From Dreissena polymorpha (Eukaryota > Mollusca > Bivalvia > Myida > Dreissenidae), in assembly GCF_020536995.1 (NCBI RefSeq), contig NC_068366.1:27417363-27481362 (forward strand): a DNA stretch of 64,000 nt. The letters are read 5' to 3'. Position 1 is the stretch's first letter. Every line of letters begins with the position of its first letter. The notes under the pieces are model-generated. The model made no database searches and was not told the origin of the DNA. It saw nothing but the letters and a program-made list of their open reading frames with translations. Made by a program: the position numbers and the translations under genes. Shown one piece after another: positions 59,401-60,900 of the stretch.

Positions 59401-60646
59401 TGCCCAAGATTGCACTGGATCACAACTGGTAAGTAACAGGTTGCCCCAACTGAGACATCATCCTGTCCAAATTTGCACTGGATCACAAGGGGTAAGTAAC
59501 AGGTTGCCCCAACTGGGGTCTCATCCTGTCAAAGATTGCATTGGATCACAAGGGGTAAGTAACAGGTTACCCCAACTAGGATCTCATCCTGCCCAAGATT
59601 GCACTGGATCACATGGGGTAAGTAACAGGTTGCCCCAACTGGGATCTCATCCTGCCCAAAATTGCACTGGATCACAAGGGATAAGTAACAGGTTGCCCCA
59701 ACTGGGATCTCATCCTGCCCAAGATTGCACTGGATCACAAGGGGTAAGTAGAAAGTGATCCTTTGTTATGATTGTTCACATTAGGCCCTGAGATCAAAGC
59801 TTGTTTACTACTAAAATCAACTGCCTTGACCTTATGGCCAGTAGCAGGGGCTTATGTTAGGATTTAGCTTCCACTTCCCTAGAGGGCTAGTTATTTGCAT
59901 ATCTTCTTGTTGCAAGTGGAAGAAGACACACACACAACAACATGTCAATCATTGTTTTTTATGATTATTATTTAAATCAGATCTATTTTCGTTAAGAACA
60001 ACGTGTGACATGCTACATTACTTGTTTATGCTTTCATTTAATCAGGGAGTCCTTGAGATTTGCCCTTGAGGGGCTGAAACTTTGTGAACACATATTAACC
60101 AGCATGAGAACATGTGCAACTCCGTATTTTGGTTAGCAGGTTTCGGGGGATTTGTGGCCCCTTTTTATAACTGCAACAAAAATATTTTTACTTGTGAGGT
60201 GCATAATCGAGCCAAAACTTTACAAATGTATTGAACAGCATATGAACTTGGTGTAAGTTGAATCTTCAGACAAAAGCAGAATGTGGGGTAATTGTGTTTT
60301 TAACACAATCTTGTTATGGCTAAGTTAAAGCATTTTACAGAAATAATTAAGAAATTTGTTATGGCACTCTGATTATTGACTTGTCCTACTGGCAAACTAC
60401 TTATGAAAATCATTTGGATCCAGAAATGTAAATCAGACTTAGACAGGTAAACATTATCAAAACGTAACAATAAATCTTTCCCAAATATTATTGAAACACA
60501 ATTATGATGCTCTTGTCACTTTCAGGAAGAAGATAGGGGTGTTTTTTTGTGGACCAAGTGCACTGTCAAGCGTCCTTCATAAGGCCTGCAACCAGTATTC
60601 CTCATTAGAGGGGGCCAAGTTTTACTACAACAAGGAAAACTTCTAG
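11996..60646 (+). CDS. NOX2: NADPH oxidase, NOX2 (gp91phox) type, fifteen exons, complete
   Basis: A membrane flavocytochrome that passes electrons from cytosolic NADPH through FAD and two hemes to oxygen, making superoxide. Family members serve in immune cells and signalling. Fifteen exons with canonical GT-AG borders and matching phases sum to 1,695 nt, or 564 residues (human NOX2 is 570). Heme histidines sit at 101 and 115, with 206/207 and 219 in the second pair region (FTHHLF and IIHG). FAD contact HPFTLTS is at 335-341. The NADPH region has DGPFG (385-389), [11 protein letters not shown] (405-415) and FFCGP (531-535). The C-terminus is YYNKENF. No EF hands or peroxidase domain are seen, which argues against NOX5 and DUOX. 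The first glycine of the usual GAGIG is alanine. The introns are large and repeat-laden, and five carry minisatellites overlapping splice junctions. p22phox-type partners are not in the window. Confidence 0.95.
12038..12774 (+). other. NOX intron 1, nothing recognised
   Basis: AT-rich intron with no repeat family or array that I recognise. It ends in the acceptor TGTTGTTTTAG. Confidence 0.5.
12775..12870 (+). CDS. NOX2: NOX exon 2 (first membrane helix)
   Basis: 96 nt, phase 0 on both sides, residues 15-46. It reads [18 protein letters not shown] and then [11 protein letters not shown], aligning with the first transmembrane helix and the FFYTRKLLG region of NOX2. Donor GTAAGT. Confidence 0.93.
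12871..13154 (+). other. NOX intron 2, first part
   Basis: Unremarkable AT-rich intron before the repeat cluster. Confidence 0.4.
13155..13515 (+). repeat. Dispersed repeat family K
   Basis: Begins with the hairpin TAGCTCATC ... GAGCTA around A/T runs, then TTGTCATCACCTTGGCGTCG and GTTAAGTTTTGCGTTTAGG. It passes without a gap into family C at the shared text CATTTTGAGTGGTG, so it looks like a chimera of two families. Confidence 0.75.
13516..14272 (+). repeat. Dispersed repeat family C, headless copy
   Basis: Tandem core units containing TTGATATTTGGCATGCATG and GGTCAAGGTCATCCTTCAAG. The later units shorten to little more than the CACATTTTGAGTGGTGGAAG part. It ends GACAAACACATCTCTTGTT. Confidence 0.85.
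14391..15457 (+). repeat. Dispersed repeat family A, copy 1
   Basis: Starts near CACCTGAGCACAACGCGC with a GGTGAGCTTTTGTGATCGCC motif. Six or so diverged core units of about 150 bp follow (CACTCTAGAGGCCACATTTA, TCTTCATGAAACTTGGTCAG, AACATGGCCGCCAGGG). It ends GGCGGTGCTCTTGTT. Confidence 0.88.
15637..15817 (+). repeat. Partial copy of the following TA-flanked DNA transposon
   Basis: Shares the motifs GATACGAAAATTATT and GTGTCCGAAAATTTA with the left part of the element at 15820. It lacks an intact end. Confidence 0.5.
15820..16709. mobile_element. Non-autonomous DNA transposon with TA target duplication (mariner/pogo-like)
   Basis: Terminal inverted repeats of about 28 bp: left CCATAATTACTCTATGTTTT then CGGACACT, with the right end complementary except for single changes. 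TA dinucleotides flank both sides (15818-15819, 16710-16711). The interior repeats GTGTCCGAAAA several times and encodes no transposase that I can see. Confidence 0.85.
16795..17114 (+). repeat. Tandem copy of the right part of the TA-flanked element
   Basis: Repeats the order of 16385-16709 (GGGTGAAGCCATTG, ACGCAATTGTAATGGTCC, AAATATACTGTC, CATAGAGTAATTACAG) at an offset of about 410 bases with clear divergence. It ends with the element's own terminal motif. Confidence 0.8.
17115..17446 (+). other. NOX intron 2, unassigned segment
   Basis: Contains one short patch resembling family A (CTTGTAACCACTCTAGAGAC) near 17378 but no complete element or gene. Confidence 0.4.
17447..17587. mobile_element. 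MITE with CCC/GGG ends, piggyBac-like
   Basis: Starts CCCTTAACGTGG and ends GCATGCAAAGGG, flanked by CTAA at 17443-17446 and TTAA at 17588-17591 (one base decayed). The interior includes GATGAGACGCC-type sequence on the minus strand. I recall this as a common bivalve MITE. Confidence 0.65.
17802..17912 (+). CDS. NOX2: NOX exon 3 (second membrane helix)
   Basis: 111 nt, phase 0 on both sides, residues 47-83. It reads [19 protein letters not shown], then [17 protein letters not shown], a close match to the NOX family. Donor AAG|GTAAGG. The last 35 or so bases of this exon and its donor are the founder of the 38-bp array that follows. Confidence 0.96.
17878..19313 (+). repeat. 38-bp minisatellite made of the exon 3 end plus its splice donor, about 37 copies
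   Basis: The array starts inside exon 3. Each unit has GTAAGGACCTCATATC, then TTTTCTCAG, then GGGATCATTGAAG, which is the exon's own CTCATGTCCTTTCTCAGGGG text with its donor. Every unit therefore carries a polypyrimidine-AG acceptor-like site, a 13-base segment and a GTAAGG or GTAGGA donor. Unit length is nearly constant. The copies differ by a few bases, and the last ones are most diverged. Confidence 0.95.
19505..21004. mobile_element. Pogo/Tigger-type DNA transposon, non-autonomous
   Basis: Inverted ends CAGTAGAATTGCAATAACTC (left) and the complement of CAGTAAAACTGCGATAATTC (right), flanked by TA at 19503-19504 and 21005-21006. Subterminal GGCGATTACTCGAG motifs recur near both ends. No DDE transposase or CENP-B-type domain is recognisable in the 1.5-kb interior. 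A short repeat, CCGTCGTGCAAGAGATTG, occurs twice near 20170 and 20300. Confidence 0.85.
21012..21320 (+). repeat. Dispersed repeat family B, copy 1
   Basis: Begins ATTATCCTCCGCCATTGGCG with a perfect CCTCCGCC/GGCGGAGG hairpin, then TTTTGGCGTTGTCCG. The core holds ATTTCATTGAAACTTGGTAT and GGATAAGAGGATGATGCACG. It ends GGGGGATATCAATTCAACG followed by TTCTTGTT. Confidence 0.88.
21321..21720 (+). other. NOX intron 3, last part
   Basis: AT-rich, no repeat or gene recognised, ending in the exon 4 acceptor TTCTGTTTGTAG. Confidence 0.45.
21721..21808 (+). CDS. NOX2: NOX exon 4 (first heme histidine, His101)
   Basis: 88 nt, phase 0 in and phase 1 out. It encodes [20 protein letters not shown] and then IAYMICLHT, matching the CCSTRVRRQLDRN and TFHKMVAWM region of NOX2. 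His101 of FHK is a heme ligand in the family, and His111 is also kept. Donor GTAGGT. Confidence 0.94.
21834..22041. mobile_element. piggyBac-type MITE with TTAA target duplication
   Basis: Ends CCCATTTATGCCTAG and CTAGGCATAAATGGG are inverted repeats, flanked by TTAA at 21830-21833 and 22042-22045. 208 bp, no coding capacity. It sits 25 bases after exon 4. Confidence 0.9.
22288..22512. mobile_element. Palindromic MITE family D, copy 1
   Basis: Inverted ends GAGCCGCGTTCTGAGAAAAC and its complement ending CGACTC. Internal palindromes CAGATTAGCCTGTGC / GCACAGGCTAATC are present. Compared with the copy at 26803 it lacks about 45 bases near the right end. Confidence 0.88.
22513..22989 (+). other. 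NOX intron 4, unassigned
   Basis: AT-rich intron; no element boundaries or coding signal found. Confidence 0.4.
22990..23404 (+). repeat. Dispersed repeat family I, left part
   Basis: Three tandem core units of about 165 bp with TTTGTTACAGTTTCTCAT, TTTACCGATCTCTTTCA, GGCATGTAGGTACCTTGCAT and GAGGTCACTGGGGTC. It is interrupted by a hAT insertion and resumes at 24730. Confidence 0.85.
23413..24729. mobile_element. Non-autonomous hAT transposon inserted in family I
   Basis: Inverted ends TAGTGCTGCAACAATA and TATTGTTGCAGCACTA, flanked by a perfect 8-bp duplication ATATTTGG (23405-23412 and 24730-24737), the hallmark of hAT elements. The interior (1.3 kb) encodes no transposase that I recognise. 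The subterminal regions contain runs of GCAATATATTG-like text. Confidence 0.93.
24730..24830 (+). repeat. Dispersed repeat family I, right part
   Basis: Continues the unit broken at 23412 (GGCATGTAGGTACCTGTCAT, GAGGTCACTGGGGTCAAGG), confirming that the hAT element was inserted into it. Confidence 0.85.
24831..25919 (+). other. NOX intron 4, unassigned
   Basis: More than 1 kb of AT-rich intron with no gene, array or element end recognised. Confidence 0.45.
25920..26127 (+). repeat. Dispersed repeat family J, copy 1
   Basis: Contains TTTTCAGGGTTATATCTAAG, ATGAAACTTCATGGATGTAT, ATATCAATGGAGACAAG and AAGAAACGTAACCCTGAC, text that recurs at 26712-27409 and 44640. Confidence 0.75.
26128..26708 (+). 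repeat. Dispersed repeat family B, copy 2
   Basis: Head TTATTATCCCTCGCCATAGG, then TTTTGGCGTTGTCCGTC. Three tandem core units of about 150 bp follow (GTGTCCGGAGCCATTTCTTA, GGTATGAGTATATATATGG, GAGTTATGGCCCTT), one with an expanded AT run near 26418-26448. The tail is GGGGGATATCAATTCC then TTGCTTGTTC. Confidence 0.88.
26712..27409 (+). repeat. Dispersed repeat family J, copy 2 (tandem, interrupted)
   Basis: Three family J units with TTTCAGAGCTATATCTGATT, CATGGGTGTATTGATATTAA and AAGAACCATAACCCTACAC. The first is split by MITE D (26803-27061), and the last is cut by the hAT element at 27410. Confidence 0.75.
26803..27061. mobile_element. Palindromic MITE family D, copy 2
   Basis: Longer version of the element at 22288. 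GTGTCATCCCAGATTAGCC on the left mirrors GGCTAATCTGGGACGACAC on the right around a central ATTTTCAGCAAGGAGGGAC. Target duplication is not clear. Confidence 0.88.
27410..29383 (+). mobile_element. hAT-superfamily DNA transposon, internally shortened, with spliced transposase fragment
   Basis: Inverted ends CAGGCATTTCCCCAGG at the left and CCTGGGGAAATGCCTG at the right, 1,974 bp apart. The interior holds a transposase fragment resembling KIAA1586/ZMYM-type hAT proteins. Only the N-terminal half of the catalytic domain is present, so the element is not autonomous. The flanks are AT-rich and an 8-bp duplication cannot be read with confidence. It interrupts family J text. Confidence 0.85.
28065..29072 (+). 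CDS. hAT transposase N-terminal fragment (three exons)
   Basis: Proposed exons are 28065-28408 (donor GTAAGTAA), 28531-28744 (acceptor GTTTCAG, donor GTACAT) and 28895-29072. From 28201 the three join in one frame into 199 residues. Motifs include [59 protein letters not shown] and TRFLSILPL, typical of KIAA1586-like hAT proteins with the first catalytic Asp in the DETTD motif. The opening frame from 28065 (Lys/Ser-rich) runs to a stop at 28295 and is shifted by one base relative to the rest, so the N-terminus is either frameshifted or starts at 28201. The protein stops after KPRRTVF without the second half of the RNase H fold or the dimerisation domain. An AATAAA follows at about 29180. Confidence 0.72.
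29431..31050 (+). repeat. Dispersed repeat family A, copy 2
   Basis: Head TTTAGCTCACCTGTCACGAA with GACATGGTGAGCTTATG forming a hairpin, then about nine core units of about 150 bp (TCACAGTTTTCATCCAATC, TTTATGAAATTTGGTCAGAA, GGTTGGGATTGTATTTGGGT). The end CAGGTGAGCGATTCAGGG, CATCATGGCCCTCTTGTT is intact. Confidence 0.92.
29720..30639 (+). repeat. 460-bp near-identical tandem duplication inside family A copy 2
   Basis: The segment starting near 29720 recurs at an offset of 460 bases, including rare variants such as CAAAAATTTGTTTGTG and GTCACGAGGTTAAATAATAG in the same order. The copies are almost identical, so the duplication is recent. Confidence 0.88.
31058..31113. repeat. Perfect 22-bp inverted repeat with 12-base loop
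   Basis: The arm at 31058-31079 (TCATCTAAATAAAGATAAAA then AC) is perfectly complementary to 31092-31113. The loop is AAGTCTTGCCGA. It begins eight bases after the end of family A copy 2 and would fold into a stable hairpin if transcribed. Confidence 0.95.
31114..31404 (+). other. NOX intron 4, unassigned
   Basis: AT-rich sequence between two inverted repeats, no other feature seen. Confidence 0.4.
31405..31650. mobile_element. Foldback MITE with about 55-bp inverted repeats
   Basis: The left arm has TGTGGTCTGGTAACATTG then ATTTAACAAGATACAAAATG. The right arm is its complement with a few changes, and the outer AAATTTCAA text also pairs. About 246 bp, no coding capacity, target duplication unclear. 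Confidence 0.85.
31651..31775 (+). other. NOX intron 4, short unassigned gap
   Basis: No feature seen. Confidence 0.4.
31776..33060 (+). repeat. Dispersed repeat family E
   Basis: Head hairpin ATCCGCACGCTTTTT / AAAAAGTGGGGAT followed by ATTGTTATCTCTGTC and GTCCGTCCGTCGG. The core has four units of about 150 bp (CTGTGTCCCTTCAGATATTG, CTTTCATATTTGGTATGCAT, CCCTGTGACCTTGACCTTG). A second head-like segment is near 32680. The right part ends with GGGAGCCCCTGGGTC and a CTTCGGCCTCTGCTG segment of unknown origin. Confidence 0.78.
33135..34716 (+). repeat. 46-54-bp minisatellite made of the exon 5 splice acceptor and exon start, about 30-35 copies
   Basis: Units read TTCCATTGCAG, then CTGTCCACATAGGTGCCCAT, then GTGTTCAATGTAGTC, with an optional TATCTAGTC spacer giving two length classes. 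This equals the real acceptor TTTTATTGCAG plus the first 32 bases of exon 5. The array runs straight into the real exon. Each unit holds an acceptor and the coding text for the [11 protein letters not shown] segment. Confidence 0.95.
34717..34862 (+). CDS. NOX2: NOX exon 5 (heme histidine His115, extracellular loop)
   Basis: 146 nt, phase 1 in and phase 0 out. It encodes [20 protein letters not shown] and an Asn/Asp/Ala-rich loop to VRDASQ. His115 is a heme ligand in NOX2 and His119 is kept. The donor CAG|GTCTGA is weak. The frame into exon 6 supports it. Confidence 0.9.
34863..35619 (+). other. NOX intron 5, nothing recognised
   Basis: AT-rich, no dispersed repeat or array, acceptor TTTTGCATGTAG. 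Confidence 0.5.
35620..35720 (+). CDS. NOX2: NOX exon 6 (transmembrane helix)
   Basis: 101 nt, phase 0 in and phase 2 out, residues 162 to split Arg195. It reads [20 protein letters not shown] then [14 protein letters not shown], matching the [20 protein letters not shown] helix. Donor GTGAGT. Confidence 0.95.
35721..36414 (+). other. NOX intron 6, nothing recognised
   Basis: AT-rich intron without repeats, acceptor CTGTTTATTTCCAG. Confidence 0.5.
36415..36495 (+). CDS. NOX2: NOX exon 7 (second heme histidine pair)
   Basis: 81 nt, phase 2 on both sides. It reads [20 protein letters not shown] then IIIHGIG. The two histidines at 206/207 and His219 correspond to human 209/210 and 222, and the spacing is identical. 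The donor AGG|GTAAGTG founds the 20-bp array that follows. Confidence 0.96.
36494..37905 (+). repeat. 20-bp minisatellite built on the exon 7 splice donor, about 70 copies
   Basis: The unit is GGTAAGTGTTGTTGGTTTAG, with variants (GTATGTG, GTAGTG, GGTTAAGG). It starts at the donor itself, since exon 7 ends CATAGG and the intron opens GTAAGTGTTGTTGGT. Most copies keep a full GTAAGT or GTATGT donor core. The far end decays after about 37,700. Confidence 0.95.
38048..38177 (+). CDS. NOX2: NOX exon 8 (cysteine-containing outer loop)
   Basis: 130 nt, phase 2 in and phase 0 out, residues 222-265. It has [17 protein letters not shown] and [12 protein letters not shown], the equivalent of the CPIPQFAGNPP loop. 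The two family cysteines are present. Donor GTAAGT. Confidence 0.95.
38178..40130 (+). other. NOX intron 8, one inverted-repeat element only
   Basis: About 2 kb of AT-rich intron. Apart from the inverted repeat at 39180-39881 I see no element or gene. Confidence 0.45.
39180..39881. repeat. Possible DNA element bounded by 23-bp inverted repeats
   Basis: TGGCATCATCTCTTTTTGGA at 39180 pairs with its complement ending 39881 (22 of 23 positions), with weaker complementarity continuing inward (ATACTTCCA). No target duplication or coding frame is clear. Confidence 0.55.
40131..40223 (+). CDS. NOX2: NOX exon 9 (sixth helix and start of the cytosolic domain)
   Basis: 93 nt, phase 0 on both sides, residues 266-296. 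It reads [20 protein letters not shown] then [11 protein letters not shown], a close match to NOX2. Acceptor GTTTCAG, donor GTAACT. Confidence 0.96.
40224..40600 (+). other. NOX intron 9, nothing recognised
   Basis: AT-rich, no repeats, acceptor TTGAACTGCAG. Confidence 0.5.
40601..40735 (+). CDS. NOX2: NOX exon 10 (FAD-binding domain)
   Basis: 135 nt, phase 0 on both sides, residues 297-341. It has [18 protein letters not shown] and EWHPFTLTS, the FAD-contact motif of ferredoxin-reductase-type domains. The donor TCG|GTGGGT is followed at once by a decayed array copying this junction. Confidence 0.97.
40715..41215 (+). repeat. Decayed minisatellite founded on the exon 10 donor, about 9-12 copies
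   Basis: The exon end TTTCACCCTCACATCG plus GTGGGTTACATAGCATACA recurs as CATTCACCCTCAACTTTG with TCGGTAACA, CATTCACCTTCAACTC, CATTCACCCTCACTTC and similar, at about 40-55 base spacing. Divergence is much greater than in the other four NOX arrays. Confidence 0.75.
41340..41600 (+). repeat. Dispersed repeat family G
   Basis: Head hairpin AACCAGGTTTTCC / GGAAAAAAATGGTT, then GGCGGGCGGGCTGGTGGGC and AAGCTTGTCCGGGCCATAAC. The end is displaced or replaced by family C text. Confidence 0.75.
41601..41935 (+). repeat. Dispersed repeat family C, short tail copy
   Basis: Three short units (AGCTGCACATTTTGAGTGG, GGTCAAGGTCATCCTTCAAG) and the end GACGAACACATCTCTTGTT. It closely resembles the tail at 13880-14272. 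Confidence 0.82.
41936..42624 (+). other. NOX intron 10, unassigned
   Basis: Contains a patch (CTTAAAACCTGGTTTTGTG) near 42008 that may be the right end of family G. Otherwise nothing recognised. Confidence 0.4.
42625..43640 (+). repeat. Dispersed repeat family L/C, copy 3
   Basis: Head GCCCCGGGATTGAAAAATC then AGGGGTATATTGTTTTTGGC, and CTGTCTGTCATTGTATGTG. The core has five family C-like units of about 160 bp beginning AACTTTAACCAAAACTTTAA. No clean CTTGTT end before the next copy. Confidence 0.85.
43662..44078 (+). repeat. Dispersed repeat family L/C, copy 4
   Basis: Head hairpin CCTCCGGATCGAAAGATCGG then GGGTATATTGTTTTTGGCC, two core units, and the end GGGGGACAAACACACCTCTT then GTTTTT. 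Confidence 0.87.
44079..44639 (+). other. NOX intron 10, unassigned, with a 22-base C run
   Basis: AT-rich intron. An uninterrupted run of 22 C lies at 44433-44454. No gene or element is seen. Confidence 0.45.
44640..44850 (+). repeat. Dispersed repeat family J, copy 3
   Basis: Contains AAATTTCATGGGTGTATAG, AACATAATCCTACACTTTC and CTTTTCAGGGTTTTATCTAA, and a family B-like end GATAATAATTCAACGAAATT with GCTTG. Confidence 0.7.
44931..45049 (+). CDS. NOX2: NOX exon 11
   Basis: 119 nt, phase 0 in and phase 2 out, residues 342-380. It has [20 protein letters not shown] and FKEAWKLPR, matching APEEDFFSIHIRIVGDWTE and FQDAWKLPK. Acceptor CCCTCCAG, donor AAG|GTAACG. Confidence 0.96.
45151..45724 (+). 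repeat. Dispersed repeat family A, copy 3 (left part, interrupted)
   Basis: Head hairpin TTAGCTCACCTGAGCAC / TGGTGAGCTTTTGTGATCGC, then three to four core units. It is broken at GTGGGGCATTTTT by family C and resumes at 46481 with TTTTATGGCTATAGAAAAAT. Confidence 0.88.
45725..46480 (+). repeat. Dispersed repeat family C, copy 5, inserted in family A
   Basis: Complete copy. Head hairpin TGTCCCCCACTATAGTAGTG then GGGGACATATTGTTTTTGCC, four core units, and end ACGCATCTTGTT. Its insertion splits a family A unit, which shows that C moves as a discrete unit with these ends. Confidence 0.92.
46481..46580 (+). repeat. Dispersed repeat family A, copy 3 (right part)
   Basis: Continues the interrupted unit with GGCTATAGAAAAATCTTGTT and CAATCTTCATGAAATTTG. 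Confidence 0.8.
46583..47441 (+). repeat. Dispersed repeat family C, copy 6
   Basis: Complete copy. Head hairpin TCCCCCCACTATAGTAGTG with GGGGACATATTG, five core units of about 160 bp, and end CTCAAACACATCTTGT. Confidence 0.92.
47442..48294 (+). other. NOX intron 11, T-rich, nothing recognised
   Basis: T-rich and A/T-rich intron without gene or array. Confidence 0.45.
48295..48807 (+). repeat. Dispersed repeat family A, copy 4 (head missing)
   Basis: Three core units (AACATGGCCGCCAGGG, CTAGAAGTCACATGTTTTGC) and an intact end CAGGTGAGCGACTTTGGGCC, CAGGCCCTCTTGTT. Confidence 0.85.
49014..49133 (+). CDS. NOX2: NOX exon 12 (NADPH-binding start)
   Basis: 120 nt, phase 2 on both sides, residues 381-420. 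It has [20 protein letters not shown] then [19 protein letters not shown]. Pro412 corresponds to human Pro415. The family's GAGIG reads AAGIG here. Acceptor TACACAG, donor GTATGT. Confidence 0.97.
49134..49440 (+). other. NOX intron 12, first part
   Basis: AT-rich, nothing recognised. Confidence 0.4.
49441..50707. mobile_element. Non-autonomous DNA transposon, hAT-like ends
   Basis: Inverted ends AGTGTTTTTCCCAGG and CCTGGGAAAAACACT. Subterminal GC-rich text carries GCCCTTTT-type motifs on both sides (CCACGCTGCCCTTTTC left, AATGCCCTTTTTG right). TTTTCT occurs directly before the left end and one base after the right end, so the target duplication is only partly readable. No transposase is recognised. 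Confidence 0.82.
50708..51782 (+). other. NOX intron 12, unassigned
   Basis: AT-rich intron, several short frames without resemblance to proteins. Confidence 0.45.
51783..52139 (+). repeat. Dispersed repeat family B, copy 3 (double head)
   Basis: Two heads in a row (TATCCCCCGCAAAAGGCGGA, then TATCTCCCGCCATAGGCGAA), each followed by GGGATNTTGTTTT-type text. Then TTTTGGCGTTGTCTGTCC, one full core, and end GGGGGATATCAATTCAACG, TTAGCTTGTT. Confidence 0.88.
52250..52436 (+). CDS. NOX2: NOX exon 13 (NADPH domain)
   Basis: 187 nt, phase 2 in and phase 0 out, residues 421-483. It has [18 protein letters not shown] and [16 protein letters not shown], matching KKIYFYWLCRDTHAFEW. Acceptor GCTGTGCAG, donor GTAGGC. 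Confidence 0.97.
52506..54332 (+). repeat. Dispersed repeat family A, copy 5 (longest)
   Basis: Head TTTTTAGCTCACCTGATTGC / TCAAGTGAGCTTTTGTAACT, TGTCCGTCGTCTGTCCG, then about ten core units of about 150 bp (CATGGCCGCCAGTGGGCGGG). Several have G runs of 10-12 grown from the GGGGGCGGGG part. The end CAGGTGAGCAAACTAGGGCC, CTTGGCCCTCTTGTT is intact. Confidence 0.93.
54557..54681 (+). CDS. NOX2: NOX exon 14
   Basis: 125 nt, phase 0 in and phase 2 out, residues 484-524. It has [19 protein letters not shown] then [17 protein letters not shown], matching DVITGLKQKT and YGRPNWDNEFKTIA. The donor GG|GTAAGTAACAG and the exon's last 48 bases are the founder of the 63-bp array. Confidence 0.97.
54626..54998 (+). 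repeat. 63-bp minisatellite of the exon 14 end and donor, first part (about 6 copies)
   Basis: The unit is GGGTAAGTAACAGGTTGCCC, then CAACTGGGATCTCATCCTGC, then CCAAGATTGCACTGGATCAC, then AAG. The first unit is the coding exon itself. The array is split by a LINE at 54999 and continues at 56822. Confidence 0.96.
54999..56821 (-). mobile_element. 5'-truncated LINE (reverse transcriptase + RNase H, I-superfamily type)
   Basis: 1,823 bp on the minus strand, with its 3' end at the low coordinate finishing in AAGAAGAAGAAG. ATCACAAGGGGT lies on both sides (54987-54998 and 56822-56833) and can be read as a 12-bp target duplication, although the flank is a tandem repeat that would supply this text anyway. 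It inserted within a unit of the exon 14 array. The long intact frame suggests a young insertion. Confidence 0.93.
55084..56821 (-). CDS. LINE ORF2 C-terminal part: reverse transcriptase palm/thumb, RNase H, CCHC-like tail
   Basis: About 579 codons without a stop. The reverse transcriptase part starts just before [24 protein letters not shown], the catalytic motif, lies near residues 53-56, and [11 protein letters not shown] follows. RNase H begins at VYTDGSA with Asp353, Glu394 (NYRAETLAL), Asp420 (FFTDAMSV) and [15 protein letters not shown] near 453-467. The tail has [17 protein letters not shown]. The N-terminal reverse transcriptase fingers and the endonuclease are lost by 5' truncation, so the element cannot move by itself. 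RNase H places it with I/Nimb-like LINEs, to superfamily level only. Confidence 0.9.
56822..59752 (+). repeat. 63-bp minisatellite of the exon 14 end and donor, main part (about 46 copies)
   Basis: Same unit as at 54626, with variants (AACTGAGATCTC, TTGCATTAGATC, AACACAAGG). Nearly every unit keeps GGTAAGTAACAG. Since 63 is a multiple of three, the minus strand shows long open frames of a 21-residue repeat, which are by-products. Confidence 0.96.
57602..58859 (+). repeat. 629-bp higher-order duplication within the 63-bp array
   Basis: Ten successive units (57602-58230) recur as 58231-58859 with the same private variants, such as GTTGCTTCAACTGG, TGCTCCAGATTGC and TATTATCCTGAATAAG. Only isolated differences separate them, so this is a recent block duplication or an assembly repeat. 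Confidence 0.9.
59753..60525 (+). other. NOX intron 14, last part
   Basis: Non-repetitive AT-rich intron between the array and exon 15. Acceptor GTCACTTTCAG. Confidence 0.5.
60526..60646 (+). CDS. NOX2: NOX exon 15 (C-terminus)
   Basis: 121 nt, phase 2 in, ending at TAG (60644-60646). It reads [20 protein letters not shown] then [15 protein letters not shown] is the C-terminal NADPH-contact motif, and NKENF is identical to the end of NOX2. Confidence 0.97.
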
Positions 60647-60900
60647 TCTGGCTTCTCTACCAAGAACAACTTTTAGCCTTACTATACAAGAGCTGTATAC
60701 ATTTTCCTTTTAAACTTTAAAATATGTTATAAATGTCAAGAGGGATTACAGTTATGATCGTATTGCTTTGTGTAACCAATTGCAAGACAGCATGGGCTTT
60801 GCATTGTTCCCATTGAATAGTTATAAAATAATTTTGTAAAAATAATTATAATACATATCTGTAAAATATAATAACTAATTTAATAAAAATAGTCTGTTTT
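60647..60900 (+). terminator. NOX 3' untranslated region with AATAAA at 60882-60887
   Basis: AT-rich, with AATAAA about 236 bases after the stop and a T-rich tract behind it. Family A copy 6 begins right after, so the mRNA end is probably just before or inside that repeat's head. Confidence 0.55.

Noticed and set aside
57784-59738. Long open frames of a 21-residue Cys-containing repeat protein on the minus strand
   Set aside because: They arise because the 63-bp array unit is a multiple of three. There is no start, splice or composition evidence, and the array comes from plus-strand NOX exon 14.
11996-60646. NOX5 or DUOX instead of NOX2 type
   Set aside because: No EF-hand or peroxidase coding sequence upstream, and the length, residue spacing and NKENF terminus fit NOX1-3/NOX2.
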